Below, one piece after another: positions 18,970 through 28,606 of a stretch of DNA of 64,000 bases (position 1 is its first letter; every line of letters starts with the position of its first letter). This DNA comes from Niallia circulans NBRC 13626 (lineage in GTDB: Bacteria > Bacillota > Bacilli > Bacillales > Cytobacillaceae). Under the pieces are notes generated by a model. The model saw nothing but the letters and a program-made list of their open reading frames with translations. It was not told the origin of the DNA and did no database searches. A program made the position numbers and the translations under genes. The stretch is from positions 186,001 through 250,000 of the forward strand of contig NZ_BCVE01000001.1 in NCBI RefSeq assembly GCF_001591585.1. Reading direction: 5' to 3'.

Positions 18970-19878
18970 TTATGATTGGACTTGGACTTGCGGAAGAAGT
19001 TCTTCTACTTTTTCCTTTGTACATAATCCAATTGAAAAAGCTGTCGCACTTCCTGAGGCAATACTGTAGCGGAAGGATTCTTTTATATCCTGTGTTTCTT
19101 TATATTTAGATAAGAAGCCTGCTACCATGCTATCTCCAGCGCCAACTGAGCTTTTCACTTGCCCTTTTGGAACCGTACTAATGATTTCTTCGTGTTGAGT
19201 AATCAAGACTGCACCATCACCTGCTAATGAGACGATCACATTTTGCGCTCCCATTTCCAATAGTTTTTTTCCATACGGAATCGCTTCTTCTGGAGTCGAA
19301 ATAGTTACCCCAAACAATTCACCAAGTTCATGATGATTAGGCTTGATTAAAAACGGTTGATAAGGCAAGACTGCTTTTAATAATTCACCTTCTGCATCTA
19401 CGACGAAAGAAACATTGTTCGCATGACAGATCTTGACTAGCTCTTCATAAGTCGTTTTAGGAAGAGTAGATGGAACACTTCCAGCTAATACTAGTAGGTC
19501 TTCTGACGTTAAAGAAGCAATCTTCTCTTTTAACTCCTGAAACTTTTCTTCAGAAATAGTGGGTCCATTTGCGTTTAATTCTGTTTCTGTATCAGTCTTT
19601 AACTTCACATTGATACGTGTATCTTCTTCTACTTTCACAAAATCTGTTTCAATCATTTCTGACAATAGTTGTGTTTCAATAAAACTTCCAGTAAATCCGC
19701 CGACAAATCCTAACGCTTTACTTGGCACGCCCATTTTTTTTAACACTCTAGAAACATTTATTCCTTTTCCACCCGCAAATTTACTTGTTTTTTCTAACCG
19801 ATTTAGTTCTCCTAAATGCACTTCTTTCACTTCGATAATATAATCGACAGAAGGATTTAACGTTAGGGTATAAATCAT
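18970..19878 (-). CDS. fruK: 1-phosphofructokinase
   Basis: Phosphorylates fructose 1-phosphate to the 1,6-bisphosphate. 302 residues, PfkB/ribokinase fold. The substrate region is LNPSVDYIIEV and KFAGGKGINVSRVLKKMG, and the C-terminal anion hole and catalytic base lie in SSVGAGDSMVAGFLSKY. Its start overlaps the fruR stop by four bases, as in other Bacillus fru operons. Confidence 0.96.
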   Translation of the reverse strand: MIYTLTLNPSVDYIIEVKEVHLGELNRLEKTSKFAGGKGINVSRVLKKMGVPSKALGFVGGFTGSFIETQLLSEMIETDFVKVEEDTRINVKLKTDTETELNANGPTISEEKFQELKEKIASLTSEDLLVLAGSVPSTLPKTTYEELVKICHANNVSFVVDAEGELLKAVLPYQPFLIKPNHHELGELFGVTISTPEEAIPYGKKLLEMGAQNVIVSLAGDGAVLITQHEEIISTVPKGQVKSSVGAGDSMVAGFLSKYKETQDIKESFRYSIASGSATAFSIGLCTKEKVEELLPQVQVQS

Positions 19879-20627
19879 TCTTTCACAACCTTTATGCTAG
19901 TTTTCCTTGAATATAAATCGTTTACTTCTTCATCCAGATAATTAGTAATAATAGAAGCATTGTGCAAATCAGCTATCTTTGCAAAGTAAACTTCGGAGAA
20001 TTTACTATCATCTGCGACAAAAAAAGCTTCTCTTGACAATGATATTGCTTTGCTTTTCACCATTGCTTCTTCTTGATCAGCAGTAGTATACCCATATTCA
20101 GGATGAATACCATTGACACCCATAAAGCACTTATCAAATCGATAGTTATCAAGACTTAATAATGCGCCACGACCGACTAACGCGTTTGTTTTTTCTTTTA
20201 CATAACCACCTGTAATATAGGTTTGAATACGAGCTTCTAGTAAGCTTGTCATATGCGTAAGACCGTTCGTTACCACCACAATGTCTCGATTCTTTAAGAA
20301 TGGAATCATTTCTTTAATGGTTGAACCAGCATCCAAATATATACTATCTCCATCTTCTACTAGCTTTGCTGCGTATGCCGCAATCATTTTTTTCTCTTGG
20401 AGGTTTTTGAACGCTTTTTCACTCATACTCTGCTCCGTTATTTTCCCTTGAAGCCTAGCTGCACCACCATGCACTCGTTTCAAGAACCCTTCTTGCTCTA
20501 ATTGAGTTAAATCGCGTCTGATGGTGGATTCTGAAGTATTCAATACATCTATCAAATCTTGAATTTTCACAACACTATGTTGTTTTAGTAATTGTAAAAT
20601 AAGTTCATGCCTTTCAGGTGTTAACAA
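19875..20627 (-). CDS. fruR: DeoR-family repressor of the fructose operon
   Basis: 250 residues from a TTG start behind AAAGGGAG. The frame is open to 20732, but only the shorter form gives the family N-terminus (M)LTPERHELILQLLKQHSVVKIQDL and the normal length. DeoR winged helix (STIRRDLTQLEQEGFLKRVHGGA) plus a sugar-phosphate sensor domain with DAGSTIKEMIPFL. It probably responds to fructose 1-phosphate and is the first gene of fruRKA. Confidence 0.93.
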   Translation of the reverse strand: MLTPERHELILQLLKQHSVVKIQDLIDVLNTSESTIRRDLTQLEQEGFLKRVHGGAARLQGKITEQSMSEKAFKNLQEKKMIAAYAAKLVEDGDSIYLDAGSTIKEMIPFLKNRDIVVVTNGLTHMTSLLEARIQTYITGGYVKEKTNALVGRGALLSLDNYRFDKCFMGVNGIHPEYGYTTADQEEAMVKSKAISLSREAFFVADDSKFSEVYFAKIADLHNASIITNYLDEEVNDLYSRKTSIKVVKE

Positions 20628-20756
20628 GATTATCACGCTCCCTTTTAGGGTATATCTTGGGATTATGTCATTTTCTTTGAGGTGATTATCATTAACTAAA
20701 CAGATTACGATAAATAAGATTTTTACCCTCATAAAAAAACAACTTAATTTAAGAAC

Positions 20757-20785
20757 ATCATACTGTAAACGATTTCACATTTCAA
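20757..20785 (-). promoter_or_regulatory. fru operon promoter with embedded cre site
   Basis: Minus strand TTGAAA (20780-20785), 17-base spacer, TATGAT (20757-20762). The spacer contains TGAAATCGTTTACA (20764-20777), matching the CcpA consensus TGWAANCGNTNWCA at all 14 positions. CcpA binding there would block RNA polymerase directly. The 5' UTR is about 120 bases. Confidence 0.85.
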
Positions 20786-21048
20786 GCATTTTCTTTCAAA
20801 AACAATCAAATATTATCATATTTTTGACGTTTTGTGAACGTTTTTAGTATTATATGAATATTTTTATTGTTCTTCCTTTTAAAACTATCATTATTTTTCC
20901 CTAAATTATCTCTTTTAATTTACCGATTTTACGAAAATTGCGGCACTAAATGTTCAACACCGACAGAATTTCCTTTATCATTTTCTCGTTGTTTATGGTA
21001 TTCTGTGTTCTGGTGAGAAAATATTTACAAAAGAAAAGGAAGGAATAT

Positions 21049-21402
21049 ATGAAGAAAATTTCTTATTATTATTTAGACTTTGTTAAAATACTATTTTCTG
21101 CGGTACTTTTATTTGCCATTTTCGGAACAGTTAACGATACGATTATAAAACTTATTACTGGTTACTCCTTTCCTAATGTGGACTTTTTAAAGGAAACACA
21201 GGCTTTAACAGGATTGTTTATCTTACAATATATAGGATTTGCCCTAATTTATTTTGTGATATACAAAAACAGTCTATCTTTTATTGGATTTACTAAAGAT
21301 CGAGAGCGAAAAAAGCTTTCTCCGATGTGGACTAAATACTTCATACTATTCGGCATAGGATTTATCCTCTTGTTTTATATTGTATTACTTATTGTTTCCT
21401 AG
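21049..21402 (+). CDS. Small integral membrane protein, family not recognised
   Basis: 117 residues from the ATG behind AAGGAAGGAA; the frame is open back to 20950 without a ribosome site. Three hydrophobic helices (VKILFSAVLLFAIFGTV, LFILQYIGFALIYFVIY, YFILFGIGFILLFYIVLLI) separated by short charged loops. No catalytic motif. It stands alone on the plus strand and ends upstream of a terminator hairpin. The function is unknown. Confidence 0.7.
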   Translation: MKKISYYYLDFVKILFSAVLLFAIFGTVNDTIIKLITGYSFPNVDFLKETQALTGLFILQYIGFALIYFVIYKNSLSFIGFTKDRERKKLSPMWTKYFILFGIGFILLFYIVLLIVS

Positions 21403-21530
21403 ATTAATTTAATAGAAAATAATTGCGTAAAAATGAATTGTATGATACTATCAAATCAATATATAGTTATTTTTTTATAAAATTACACTATATATAGTTA
21501 TCAATTCAATCTTTAATCCAATGTCTCTTT

Positions 21531-21557
21531 TCGCTTCTATGAAGCGACTTTTTTTTG
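21531..21557 (+). terminator. Intrinsic terminator after the small membrane protein gene
   Basis: TCGCTTC-TAT-GAAGCGA followed by CTTTTTTTT on the plus strand. Confidence 0.85.
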
Positions 21558-21644
21558 GATCATTTTCCGCTCTCCGGCTTTAATATCCCCCTATTAATTA
21601 AACGTTTTGATAGAAATGCTTTATAATTACCAAAATTCACACAC

Positions 21645-21674
21645 AAAAAAAGCTGCCCAAAGTTTGAGTCAGCC
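21645..21674 (-). terminator. Intrinsic terminator of the GNAT gene
   Basis: Minus-strand GCTG..CAAA-C-TTTG..CAGC stem with an internal loop, followed by TTTTTTTG, about 40 bases past the acetyltransferase stop. Confidence 0.7.
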
Positions 21675-21712
21675 TATTCATTATTCACTTACTCCTATCG
21701 GGAAGCGGTCAC

Positions 21713-22306
21713 TTAAGTGCTACTTACTTGATTTGTATGGGATACACTTGCTGAAGGTTCTTGTAACTTTTTAAAATACTCCTCTTTTGTCATACAATAA
21801 TAAACGCTTGTAATTAATTGGTTATCAAAAAGTTTATAGCGGTTGGTTTTCTGGAATTTATAATGAAATCCACATTTTTCATTTACTCGTCTTGACTTCG
21901 TATTAAAATCAAAATGTCCACACCATATTAAATCCAAACACAAGTGTTCAAATCCATATTCTAACAGATAATTGACTGCTTCTGGCACGATCCCTCTTCC
22001 CCAATACCGGGGATTAAGAGCAAATCCTACTTCACGCTGTGCTAAATGAGAGAGTTTAGTATCAGGCGTTCGTTCATGAAAACCAATACTTCCAATCACC
22101 TTATTCTCTTCTTTCCACACAATCGCATATGAATTTTCATTCTGTAAAAAATAGCGGATTACTTCTTTACTTTCTTGTTCACTTTTATGGGGTGGCCAGC
22201 CAGCAAACGGACCTACCTCTTCCTTTTGCGCATATTCATATAAATCTTTATAATCCGCTTCCTTCCACCCTCTTAGCAACAGTCTTTTTGTCTCAAATAC
22301 ATCCAT
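21713..22306 (-). CDS. GNAT-family N-acetyltransferase (RimJ/RimL-like)
   Basis: 197 residues. It begins with the RimJ/L-type strand FETKRLLLRGWKEADYKDLYEYA. The acetyl-CoA loop is REVGFALNPRYWGRGIVPEAVNYLL, and LIWCGHFDFNTKSRRVNEKCGF is the next conserved block. Acts on an unknown amine (ribosomal protein N-terminus or small molecule). The last ~20 residues form a low-complexity tail. No operon partner: the exonuclease upstream is 44 bases away. Confidence 0.88.
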   Translation of the reverse strand: MDVFETKRLLLRGWKEADYKDLYEYAQKEEVGPFAGWPPHKSEQESKEVIRYFLQNENSYAIVWKEENKVIGSIGFHERTPDTKLSHLAQREVGFALNPRYWGRGIVPEAVNYLLEYGFEHLCLDLIWCGHFDFNTKSRRVNEKCGFHYKFQKTNRYKLFDNQLITSVYYCMTKEEYFKKLQEPSASVSHTNQVSST

Positions 22307-22349
22307 TTACTTTCACCACCAGTTAATTATTAAAACTTTGTCCTCTATT

Positions 22350-23078
22350 TTACCGCCATGCCAATCTTTCATATATATCCTGTAAAGTGCGACAGCCCAA
22401 TTGTTCAGCCCTTTGTAAATACTGACACCATAGAACAGCGGTTAATTTAGCATCCCCTAAGGCATGATGACGATTTATGACAGGAATATCACTAAATTCA
22501 CACCATTCCTCTAATGTCAATATTCTTTGTTGTGGTTCAACAATTTTAAACAAAAAAGAAGTATCAACGATTCGATGTTTAAATGGTGTTTTAAAACTTC
22601 TCCAGCATGCAGACTGCATAAAGCTTTTCTCATGGGAAGAGTGATGAGCAATCAGTGTATTATCCTTAACAAATCCAAAAAATTGCACCAGTACATCGGA
22701 TAGGGGCGGGGCATCATGTAAATCTTCGGTTTTAATTCCAGTTAAACAGCTTATTTCTTCTGGTATATCTATTCCAGCGTTAACTAATGTATAAAATTGC
22801 TCATCTAAGATATCGCAGCCTTCTACCTTTATAGCACCAATTGAAATAATTTGATCGCCTTTATCAGGTAAAAATCCCGTTGTTTCAATATCAAAAACAA
22901 CTGCTTTTAAATTATTTAATGGCAACCTGGAGGCAGCTTCAACCTTTAAATCTTTTTGAAGCTGTCTCATAAAAGCAATTTGCTGAGAATTACTCCCACT
23001 CGAGGTAGCGTGCAATACACTCGAATTGACTTTTCCATATAAATCTCTCATATATTGTAGAAACGATTCGACTCCCAT
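22350..23078 (-). CDS. DnaQ-like 3'-5' exonuclease
   Basis: 242 residues, starting at MGVESFLQ because AAAGGGTG lies five bases upstream. The DEDDh exonuclease core is complete: VVFDIETTGFLPDKGD (Exo I), LIAHHSSHEKSF (Exo II) and HHALGDAKLTAVLW (Exo III with the catalytic His). It follows the DUF294 gene within two bases, a pairing seen in many Firmicutes, so the two probably act together on nucleic acid or nucleotide signals. It is not the polymerase-bound PolC exonuclease. Confidence 0.88.
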   Translation of the reverse strand: MGVESFLQYMRDLYGKVNSSVLHATSSGSNSQQIAFMRQLQKDLKVEAASRLPLNNLKAVVFDIETTGFLPDKGDQIISIGAIKVEGCDILDEQFYTLVNAGIDIPEEISCLTGIKTEDLHDAPPLSDVLVQFFGFVKDNTLIAHHSSHEKSFMQSACWRSFKTPFKHRIVDTSFLFKIVEPQQRILTLEEWCEFSDIPVINRHHALGDAKLTAVLWCQYLQRAEQLGCRTLQDIYERLAWR

Positions 23079-23079
23079 T

Positions 23080-24063
23080 TTAACACCCTTTTTCAATTAT
23101 CCTTTGTACTTGATGATATAATTTGATACCATGGCGCATTAATCCTTTTATTTCTTGTCTTTGTTCTTTTGTTAACTGTTTTATATTCAAATAATGAACA
23201 TCTTCATATGTTTTTGCCTCTTTAAATAATTCGATGCGATAATCTAATATTCTCCTAAAAGAGCTTTCATATAGTCTTAACCAGTTGTCATATGTCTCCA
23301 TCGTTCTTAATGTCTTAATACGTTCTAACGTCGATGTTTCCTGGATTTTTTCCTTAATAGCTAAAAGCCTAATCGAATTAACATACGGTAAATACATCGT
23401 ATGCTTCAAATGAATGGAACCTTTATGCCTTCCCGTTCTTTCCACAAAAAATTGGCCGAATATTCCGACCCCTTTTTTTATACGCATTACATTATTCATA
23501 AATCTTTTTAGTAGCATTGGATGAAGAACGCAGTACTGATGAATATAACTTCTCAACTCTTGAACATAATTTCCCTCTCCAAACAGTTGTCTACTATCAT
23601 AAAAGATTTGCAAAAATCTAATTGATTCCCAGTTTTCTTTTTCCATCCATTGCTGTAATTGGTGTTTCCATTCTTCTACGGATTTGCACCAGGTAGGATT
23701 ACTACTCATGACTTTCCCTTCACAATATGGATAACCTATTTCATTTAACGCATCACTTAGGCATTCTCCAAATTGGATAAAATATTGATTGCTGTTTTCG
23801 TCATTGCTTTCATAGATAATGCCATGATCTTGATCGCTAAAGATGCCTTGTTCTTTTCTGCCAGCACTTCCTGTAACAAACCAGACAAATGAACATGGAG
23901 GTTCACCGTAATTTTTTTTATATTCACAAAGGACAAATTGAAATAACTCCATAAATAGTTCATCGTAAAAATTATTTAACTGAGTGTTTTGATAGGTGGG
24001 TGTTTGTAAAAAAAGTTCCTTTTCTCTTTTCCATTCATTTAACCTATGACTTTTAGAGCACAT
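23080..24063 (-). CDS. DUF294 nucleotidyltransferase-like protein
   Basis: 327 residues. A putative nucleotidyltransferase domain has the polymerase-beta motif FVTGSAGRKEQGIFSDQDHGII (GSxGRxE then DxD), around residues 65-90. A helical DUF294 C-terminal domain follows. The family is linked by homology to GlnD-type regulators; no substrate is known. It is translationally adjacent to the DnaQ-like exonuclease. CBS domains found in some relatives are absent here. Confidence 0.85.
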   Translation of the reverse strand: MCSKSHRLNEWKREKELFLQTPTYQNTQLNNFYDELFMELFQFVLCEYKKNYGEPPCSFVWFVTGSAGRKEQGIFSDQDHGIIYESNDENSNQYFIQFGECLSDALNEIGYPYCEGKVMSSNPTWCKSVEEWKHQLQQWMEKENWESIRFLQIFYDSRQLFGEGNYVQELRSYIHQYCVLHPMLLKRFMNNVMRIKKGVGIFGQFFVERTGRHKGSIHLKHTMYLPYVNSIRLLAIKEKIQETSTLERIKTLRTMETYDNWLRLYESSFRRILDYRIELFKEAKTYEDVHYLNIKQLTKEQRQEIKGLMRHGIKLYHQVQRIIEKGC

Positions 24064-24158
24064 CCATGCACTTCCTTCTTCGATAAGCGATATTTATATG
24101 AATCTATATGTCTATCATAACATGTTCTTATTTGCAATTGATTAATGAAAACAGATAA

Positions 24159-24182
24159 AAGTCTCACTTTTCAGCGAGACTT
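24159..24182 (-). terminator. Intrinsic terminator downstream of amt
   Basis: Minus-strand AGTCTC-GCT-GAAA-AGT-GAGACT then TTTTAT, about 57 bases after the amt stop. Confidence 0.75.
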
Positions 24183-24238
24183 CTATCCTCATTAAGTTTA
24201 TAGTCTATTTTCTTAATCGCGACGATAAACGTCTGATT

Positions 24239-25522
24239 TTATAAGCTTTTTGTTTCGTCTTTTGACAAGAATGCTTCTGGGTAACCATATGAACCATGTT
24301 CACTAATATCTAAGCCCATGATTTCTTCTTCTTCTGTTACTCGTAGTCCGCTAACCTTCTTGATAACAAATAGAATGACATAGCTTATTGCAAAAGCGAA
24401 TAACCCACAAGTTATAACACCAAGCGCCTGCACGCCTAATTGCCCGAAGCCGCCGCCATAAAATAGACCAGCTTTCCCTACTCCCGTATATTCCGCTAAC
24501 TCTGCTGTTGCAAATAATCCATTAGATAGTGTTCCCCAAATTCCCGCAGTACCATGAACAGATAGTGCAAAAATTGGATCATCGATTTTTCTATTCTCGA
24601 AGAAGCGTACACTATAAAATACCAGTACTCCAGCAATTAAACCAATTACTACTGCTGCCCAAGGCTCAACGAATGCACAAGATGCTGTGATGGCAACGAG
24701 ACCTGCTAAGGCACCATTTAGCATGGTTGTAATATCTGACTTCCCTAAAACAATCCAGGAAATTAGTAGTGCTGCTACAGCGCCAGCTGCTGCTGCTAAG
24801 TTTGTATTTAATGCAACATATCCAAAGAAACCGTCCGCTACAGAAACTGTACTACCTGCATTAAATCCGAACCAACCGACCCAAAGAATTAGTACGCTTA
24901 ACGCTGTATAAACTTGGTTATGACCAAATATCGGGTTAGCCGAACCATCAGCATTGTATTTTCCAATACGCGGCTTTAAAAGCATTGTAGCTGCTAGCGC
25001 CGCTGCTGCACCAGTTAAGTGAACAACAGTTGAGCCCGCAAAGTCTTGCTTTCCATGTTCTGCTAACCAGCCGCTTCCCCAAATCCAATGGGCAATGACA
25101 GGATAAACCAAAATACCAAATAATACAGAGAAAATGAGGTACACAGATAATTTCGCACGCTCCGCAAACCCACCAAGTGCAATTGTTAAGGAGATGCCTG
25201 CAAACGCTAGTTGGAAGACGAAGAAAACAGTAGTTTGTAATCCATCTCCATCTATTTGGCCAACGCTACCGCCATTGTAGAAAAACTCACTCATTCCGAC
25301 AAAGAAATTAGCATTGTCTCCAAAAATAAATCCATAACCAACAGCCCAGAAAACTAATGAAGCTATCCCAAATGTAAAAATTGTTTTACCAGCAATATGG
25401 CCAGCATTTTTCATTCTTGTGGAACCTGCTTCTAATAAGATAAATCCACCAAGCATAAAAATAACTAAAATTGCAGCAATCATTGTCCACAAGCTGTTCA
25501 TTAAAAACTCTAAATTTTCCAT
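24239..25522 (-). CDS. amt: Ammonium transporter (Amt family)
   Basis: 427 residues from the ATG behind AAAGGGGGAAGG; the frame is open to 25582. Eleven-helix Amt fold with FVFQLAFAGISLTIALGGFAERAK, DFAGSTVVHLTGAAAALAA and the pore histidines in the conserved DFAGSTVVH and ALSVHGTAGIWG segments. Conducts ammonium into the cytosol. No glnK follows it, so its PII partner is either elsewhere or absent. No TnrA/GlnR box was found upstream. Confidence 0.95.
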   Translation of the reverse strand: MENLEFLMNSLWTMIAAILVIFMLGGFILLEAGSTRMKNAGHIAGKTIFTFGIASLVFWAVGYGFIFGDNANFFVGMSEFFYNGGSVGQIDGDGLQTTVFFVFQLAFAGISLTIALGGFAERAKLSVYLIFSVLFGILVYPVIAHWIWGSGWLAEHGKQDFAGSTVVHLTGAAAALAATMLLKPRIGKYNADGSANPIFGHNQVYTALSVLILWVGWFGFNAGSTVSVADGFFGYVALNTNLAAAAGAVAALLISWIVLGKSDITTMLNGALAGLVAITASCAFVEPWAAVVIGLIAGVLVFYSVRFFENRKIDDPIFALSVHGTAGIWGTLSNGLFATAELAEYTGVGKAGLFYGGGFGQLGVQALGVITCGLFAFAISYVILFVIKKVSGLRVTEEEEIMGLDISEHGSYGYPEAFLSKDETKSL

Positions 25523-25594
25523 TAAGTTACCTTCCCCCTTTATGTACGTTAATTTACCATCAAGTGTCATATAATCTAACACTCTAATAACTTT

Positions 25595-25622
25595 ATTTTA
25601 CCTATATTAAATTTTCTGTCAA
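25595..25622 (-). promoter_or_regulatory. amt promoter
   Basis: Minus strand perfect TTGACA (25617-25622), 16-base spacer, TAAAAT (25595-25600), about 70 bases upstream of the amt start. I looked for a TGTNAN7TNACA nitrogen-control box around it and did not find one. Confidence 0.65.
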
Positions 25623-25802
25623 TAAGAATTTTAAATTTAATTTTCTTAAAACTTAAAATATTATATTTATTTTCTTATACCTGTTGTTTTATTTGTTTTA
25701 TTACGATAATTGTATTTATTTTCGGTGTTTTTTTGAAATCGTTACCATATATAATCTAAAAAGTACCTATTACTGAACGAAACAAAAATCCTTATATATG
25801 TA

Positions 25803-25829
25803 AAAAAAGCTGACACAAGGTCAGCTTTT
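25803..25829 (-). terminator. Intrinsic terminator of yjcZ-family gene
   Basis: Minus-strand AAAAAGCTGACC-TTGT-GTCAGCTTTTTTT, 10 bases past the stop codon. Confidence 0.9.
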
Positions 25830-25838
25830 TATCTTCTA

Positions 25839-25973
25839 TTAGCAAATAAATGTCGCACCGACGATAATTAATAAGATAAACAATACTACTATTAATGCAA
25901 ATCCGCCACCGAAGCCAACGCCGCCAACAGCTCCAGGACCATATCCGCATCCATATCCACCATAACCGTACAT
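25839..25973 (-). CDS. YjcZ-family sporulation protein
   Basis: 44 residues. A Gly/Tyr-rich N-terminal half ([18 protein letters not shown]) is followed by a single membrane helix ([20 protein letters not shown]). This is the typical architecture of the short YjcZ/YtrH-type membrane peptides made during sporulation. The start follows AAAGGGAGATG at good spacing. A longer overlapping frame in this place (25792-26013) is a shadow. It points to a spore-forming host. Confidence 0.9.
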   Translation of the reverse strand: MYGYGGYGCGYGPGAVGGVGFGGGFALIVVLFILLIIVGATFIC

Positions 25974-26172
25974 ATATACATCTCCCTTTCTCTTTTGTAG
26001 TATAATTAACCATTTCTTTTTTCGGTTAACAAATAAGGAGCCTTTATGTTTTCTTATTCTAGCTCCTCTACAAAATCATTGTATGCAGGCAGATATGTAT
26101 GGGTTGGGTAAATGTCTATTTTCCGCAAAAAAACCTAAACTCTTTCCATTTTATTTTTTAAAAGTATATAGC

Positions 26173-26832
26173 TTATGCTTGGTCAAAAACTGCTTTTCTT
26201 AATTCTATCGTTTGTTTATAAGGATTCTCCGCCATACTTATTTCTGAAATAACAGCGACTCCATCTGCTCCTGCTTGTATAACAGGACGTGCATTTTCAA
26301 CTGTGATCCCCCCTATCCCAACAATTGGTATAGAAAAGTTCTTTTCTCTTACTATTTCAACAAGAGAGGTGCCTTGTACTGCTTTAGCATCCTTTTTCGT
26401 ACTTGTAGGATAAATTGGACCTATGCCAATATAATCTGCTCCTGCATCTAGTGCTGCTTGAATCTCCTCGATGGAATGAGCAGATACCCCCAATAGTTTA
26501 TTACCTAGCATTTTTCTTACTTTTATGGCATTTTCATCGTCTTGTCCAATATGTACTCCATCCGCATTAACAGACAAGGCTAATTCAATATCATCATTCA
26601 CAATGAATGGAACATGATACTGCTTGCAAAGTTCTTGCATTCTCATTGCCAGTTGAATTTTGTCTTCACCCATTAATGCTCCGTCGCCTTTTTCGCGAAA
26701 TTGAAAAACGGAAATCCCGCCTTTTAATGCTTCTTCCAAAATAAATTCTGGATCAGATGTACTGTTGTTGCTTCCCATGATAAAATAAATTTTTAGCAAT
26801 TGTTTTATTTGCTCTTTTGTATAAGTTGTCAT
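26173..26832 (-). CDS. thiE: Thiamine phosphate synthase
   Basis: Joins HMP pyrophosphate and thiazole phosphate to thiamine monophosphate. 219 residues, TIM barrel with [50 protein letters not shown] and VGIGGI. Third gene of thiM-thiD-thiE; the gap to thiD is 12 bases. Confidence 0.96.
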   Translation of the reverse strand: MTTYTKEQIKQLLKIYFIMGSNNSTSDPEFILEEALKGGISVFQFREKGDGALMGEDKIQLAMRMQELCKQYHVPFIVNDDIELALSVNADGVHIGQDDENAIKVRKMLGNKLLGVSAHSIEEIQAALDAGADYIGIGPIYPTSTKKDAKAVQGTSLVEIVREKNFSIPIVGIGGITVENARPVIQAGADGVAVISEISMAENPYKQTIELRKAVFDQA

Positions 26833-26844
26833 ATATCCCCCGTA

Positions 26845-27645
26845 TTATCTTTTGCTTTCTTGGTAAGCCCAATGGTTGGTTGGACCATGCCCGCTGCCTA
26901 TATGAAGATCATTTTTTATAGCTTGATGAATAAATTCCTTACCTAATTGAAAAGCATCATTAATAGAAAAGCCATTGGCAAGGGCTGCTGTAATCGCTGC
27001 CGAAAAAGTACAGCCTGTTCCATGCGTATTTTTTGTTGGAATCCTTTCTGCCACCAAGCTTGAAAAATCACTGCCATCAAATAATAAATCAATCGCTTCC
27101 TTCTCATCCCCATGGCCACCTTTTATAACGACATAAGTAACACCCATCGCATTTAATCTTTTGGCAGCTTCTTTTCTTTCCTCTATATTTCGAATATCTC
27201 TCCCAGTTAATACCTCTGCCTCTGGTATATTCGGTGTTAAAACAGTTGCAAGCGGGAGGAGCTTTTTTTTCATAGCTTCTGTTGCTTCCTGCTGCAGTAA
27301 ATTAGCACCACCCTTAGCAATCATCACAGGATCAATCACTAAATTTTTCCAACGATACTCTTTTATCTTATCCGCTACCAATTCAATTATTTCACTATTA
27401 AAAAGCATACCTGTTTTTAATGCATCTGGTCGTAAATCCACTGCGATAGATTCTAGTTGTTTTTCAATCGCCTCAAGGGTCATTGGGTATACCCCATCTA
27501 CTCCGCGGGTATTTTGTGCGGTAATAGCGGTGATGGTACTCATTCCATATACTTTAAGTTCTTGGAAGGTTTTTAGATCTGCTTGAATTCCAGCTCCTCC
27601 GCCACTATCTGATCCCGCTATTGTTAATGCTTTCGCTGTAGCCAT
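26845..27645 (-). CDS. thiD: Hydroxymethylpyrimidine/phosphomethylpyrimidine kinase
   Basis: Phosphorylates HMP to HMP-PP. 266 residues, ribokinase fold. ALTIAGSDSGGGAGIQADLKTFQELKVYGMS is the diagnostic N-terminus, VIDPVMIAKGG follows, and NTHGTGCTFSAAITA contains the catalytic cysteine and anion hole. Sits four bases after thiM. Confidence 0.95.
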   Translation of the reverse strand: MATAKALTIAGSDSGGGAGIQADLKTFQELKVYGMSTITAITAQNTRGVDGVYPMTLEAIEKQLESIAVDLRPDALKTGMLFNSEIIELVADKIKEYRWKNLVIDPVMIAKGGANLLQQEATEAMKKKLLPLATVLTPNIPEAEVLTGRDIRNIEERKEAAKRLNAMGVTYVVIKGGHGDEKEAIDLLFDGSDFSSLVAERIPTKNTHGTGCTFSAAITAALANGFSINDAFQLGKEFIHQAIKNDLHIGSGHGPTNHWAYQESKR

Positions 27646-27649
27646 ATAA

Positions 27650-28468
27650 TTACCCCCTCTTAATCTCCACTCTCATCGATTCCTTTATATTTTCTTCCTT
27701 TATTTTCGCTAACTGATTTAATAATTCGATTTGAAAACTACCTGGACTTTCTTCGCTCGTCTTTTCAAAAGCAAGTTCTGATGCAACTCCATATGTTACT
27801 AAACCCGCTATAGAAGCTAGAAAGACATCCTCTTCTACTGCAATAAATGCACCTAAAATGGAGGAAAGTAAACAACCTGTACCTGTAACCTTAGTTAACA
27901 AGGAATGACCATTATGGATAATAGAAAGTTTCCCGTCAACAGCAACTATATCTTGTTCACCTGTTATAACAACTGGTACTTGTAATAGCTTTGCAGCTTC
28001 CATTGCGATTCCTTGGCTATTATGTTCACTGACAGAGTCTACACCTCTCATTTTTGCTTTAATTCCAGCTACATTCGCTACTTCTGCTGCATTTCCGCGA
28101 AGCAAGCTTATTTTTACTTCCTTCATAATGCGGTGTACAGATTCCGTACGATAACTAGTTGCTCCTGCACCAACAGGATCTAGAATTACGGGTGTATTAG
28201 CCTGATTTGCAGCCTTCCCAGCTATAATCATACTCTCTACTTTTTCAGCTGTTAGTGTTCCAATATTTAAGACAAGAGCATCCGCTGCTGCTGCCATTTC
28301 CGCAACTTCTTCCTTTGCATATGCCATTACTGGTGACGCTCCTAATGCTAGTAACCCATTTGCCGTAAAGTTAGTAACAACAACATTAGTAATATTGTGA
28401 ACCAATGGCACATGTTTTCGAAGTTTTGTTAATATCGCCGGAATTACCATGTCAACATTTTCATTCAT
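27650..28468 (-). CDS. thiM: Hydroxyethylthiazole kinase
   Basis: Salvage kinase for the thiazole moiety. 272 residues, with [45 protein letters not shown] and [15 protein letters not shown]. It is the first gene of thiMDE. A TPP riboswitch lies about 320 bases upstream rather than directly in front of it. Confidence 0.96.
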   Translation of the reverse strand: MNENVDMVIPAILTKLRKHVPLVHNITNVVVTNFTANGLLALGASPVMAYAKEEVAEMAAAADALVLNIGTLTAEKVESMIIAGKAANQANTPVILDPVGAGATSYRTESVHRIMKEVKISLLRGNAAEVANVAGIKAKMRGVDSVSEHNSQGIAMEAAKLLQVPVVITGEQDIVAVDGKLSIIHNGHSLLTKVTGTGCLLSSILGAFIAVEEDVFLASIAGLVTYGVASELAFEKTSEESPGSFQIELLNQLAKIKEENIKESMRVEIKRG

Positions 28469-28606
28469 CTCTTAAAATCAATTCCTTTCTAAAGTTCCTT
28501 ATTACTCTTAAGACTTTTATCCTTTGATAGGTAAAGTGAATCCTCCCTCACATGGAAATTCATCACCACTTTGGATAGTATTTTCTGATGTCCAGTCTTC
28601 TCAAAT

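Noticed and set aside
25523-25760. TnrA/GlnR box upstream of amt
   Set aside because: Searched both strands by eye for TGTNAN7TNACA and found no acceptable match.
25792-26013. 73-codon minus-strand frame rich in Trp and Arg
   Set aside because: Out-of-frame shadow of the YjcZ-family gene, whose 44-residue product has a proper ribosome site and family composition.
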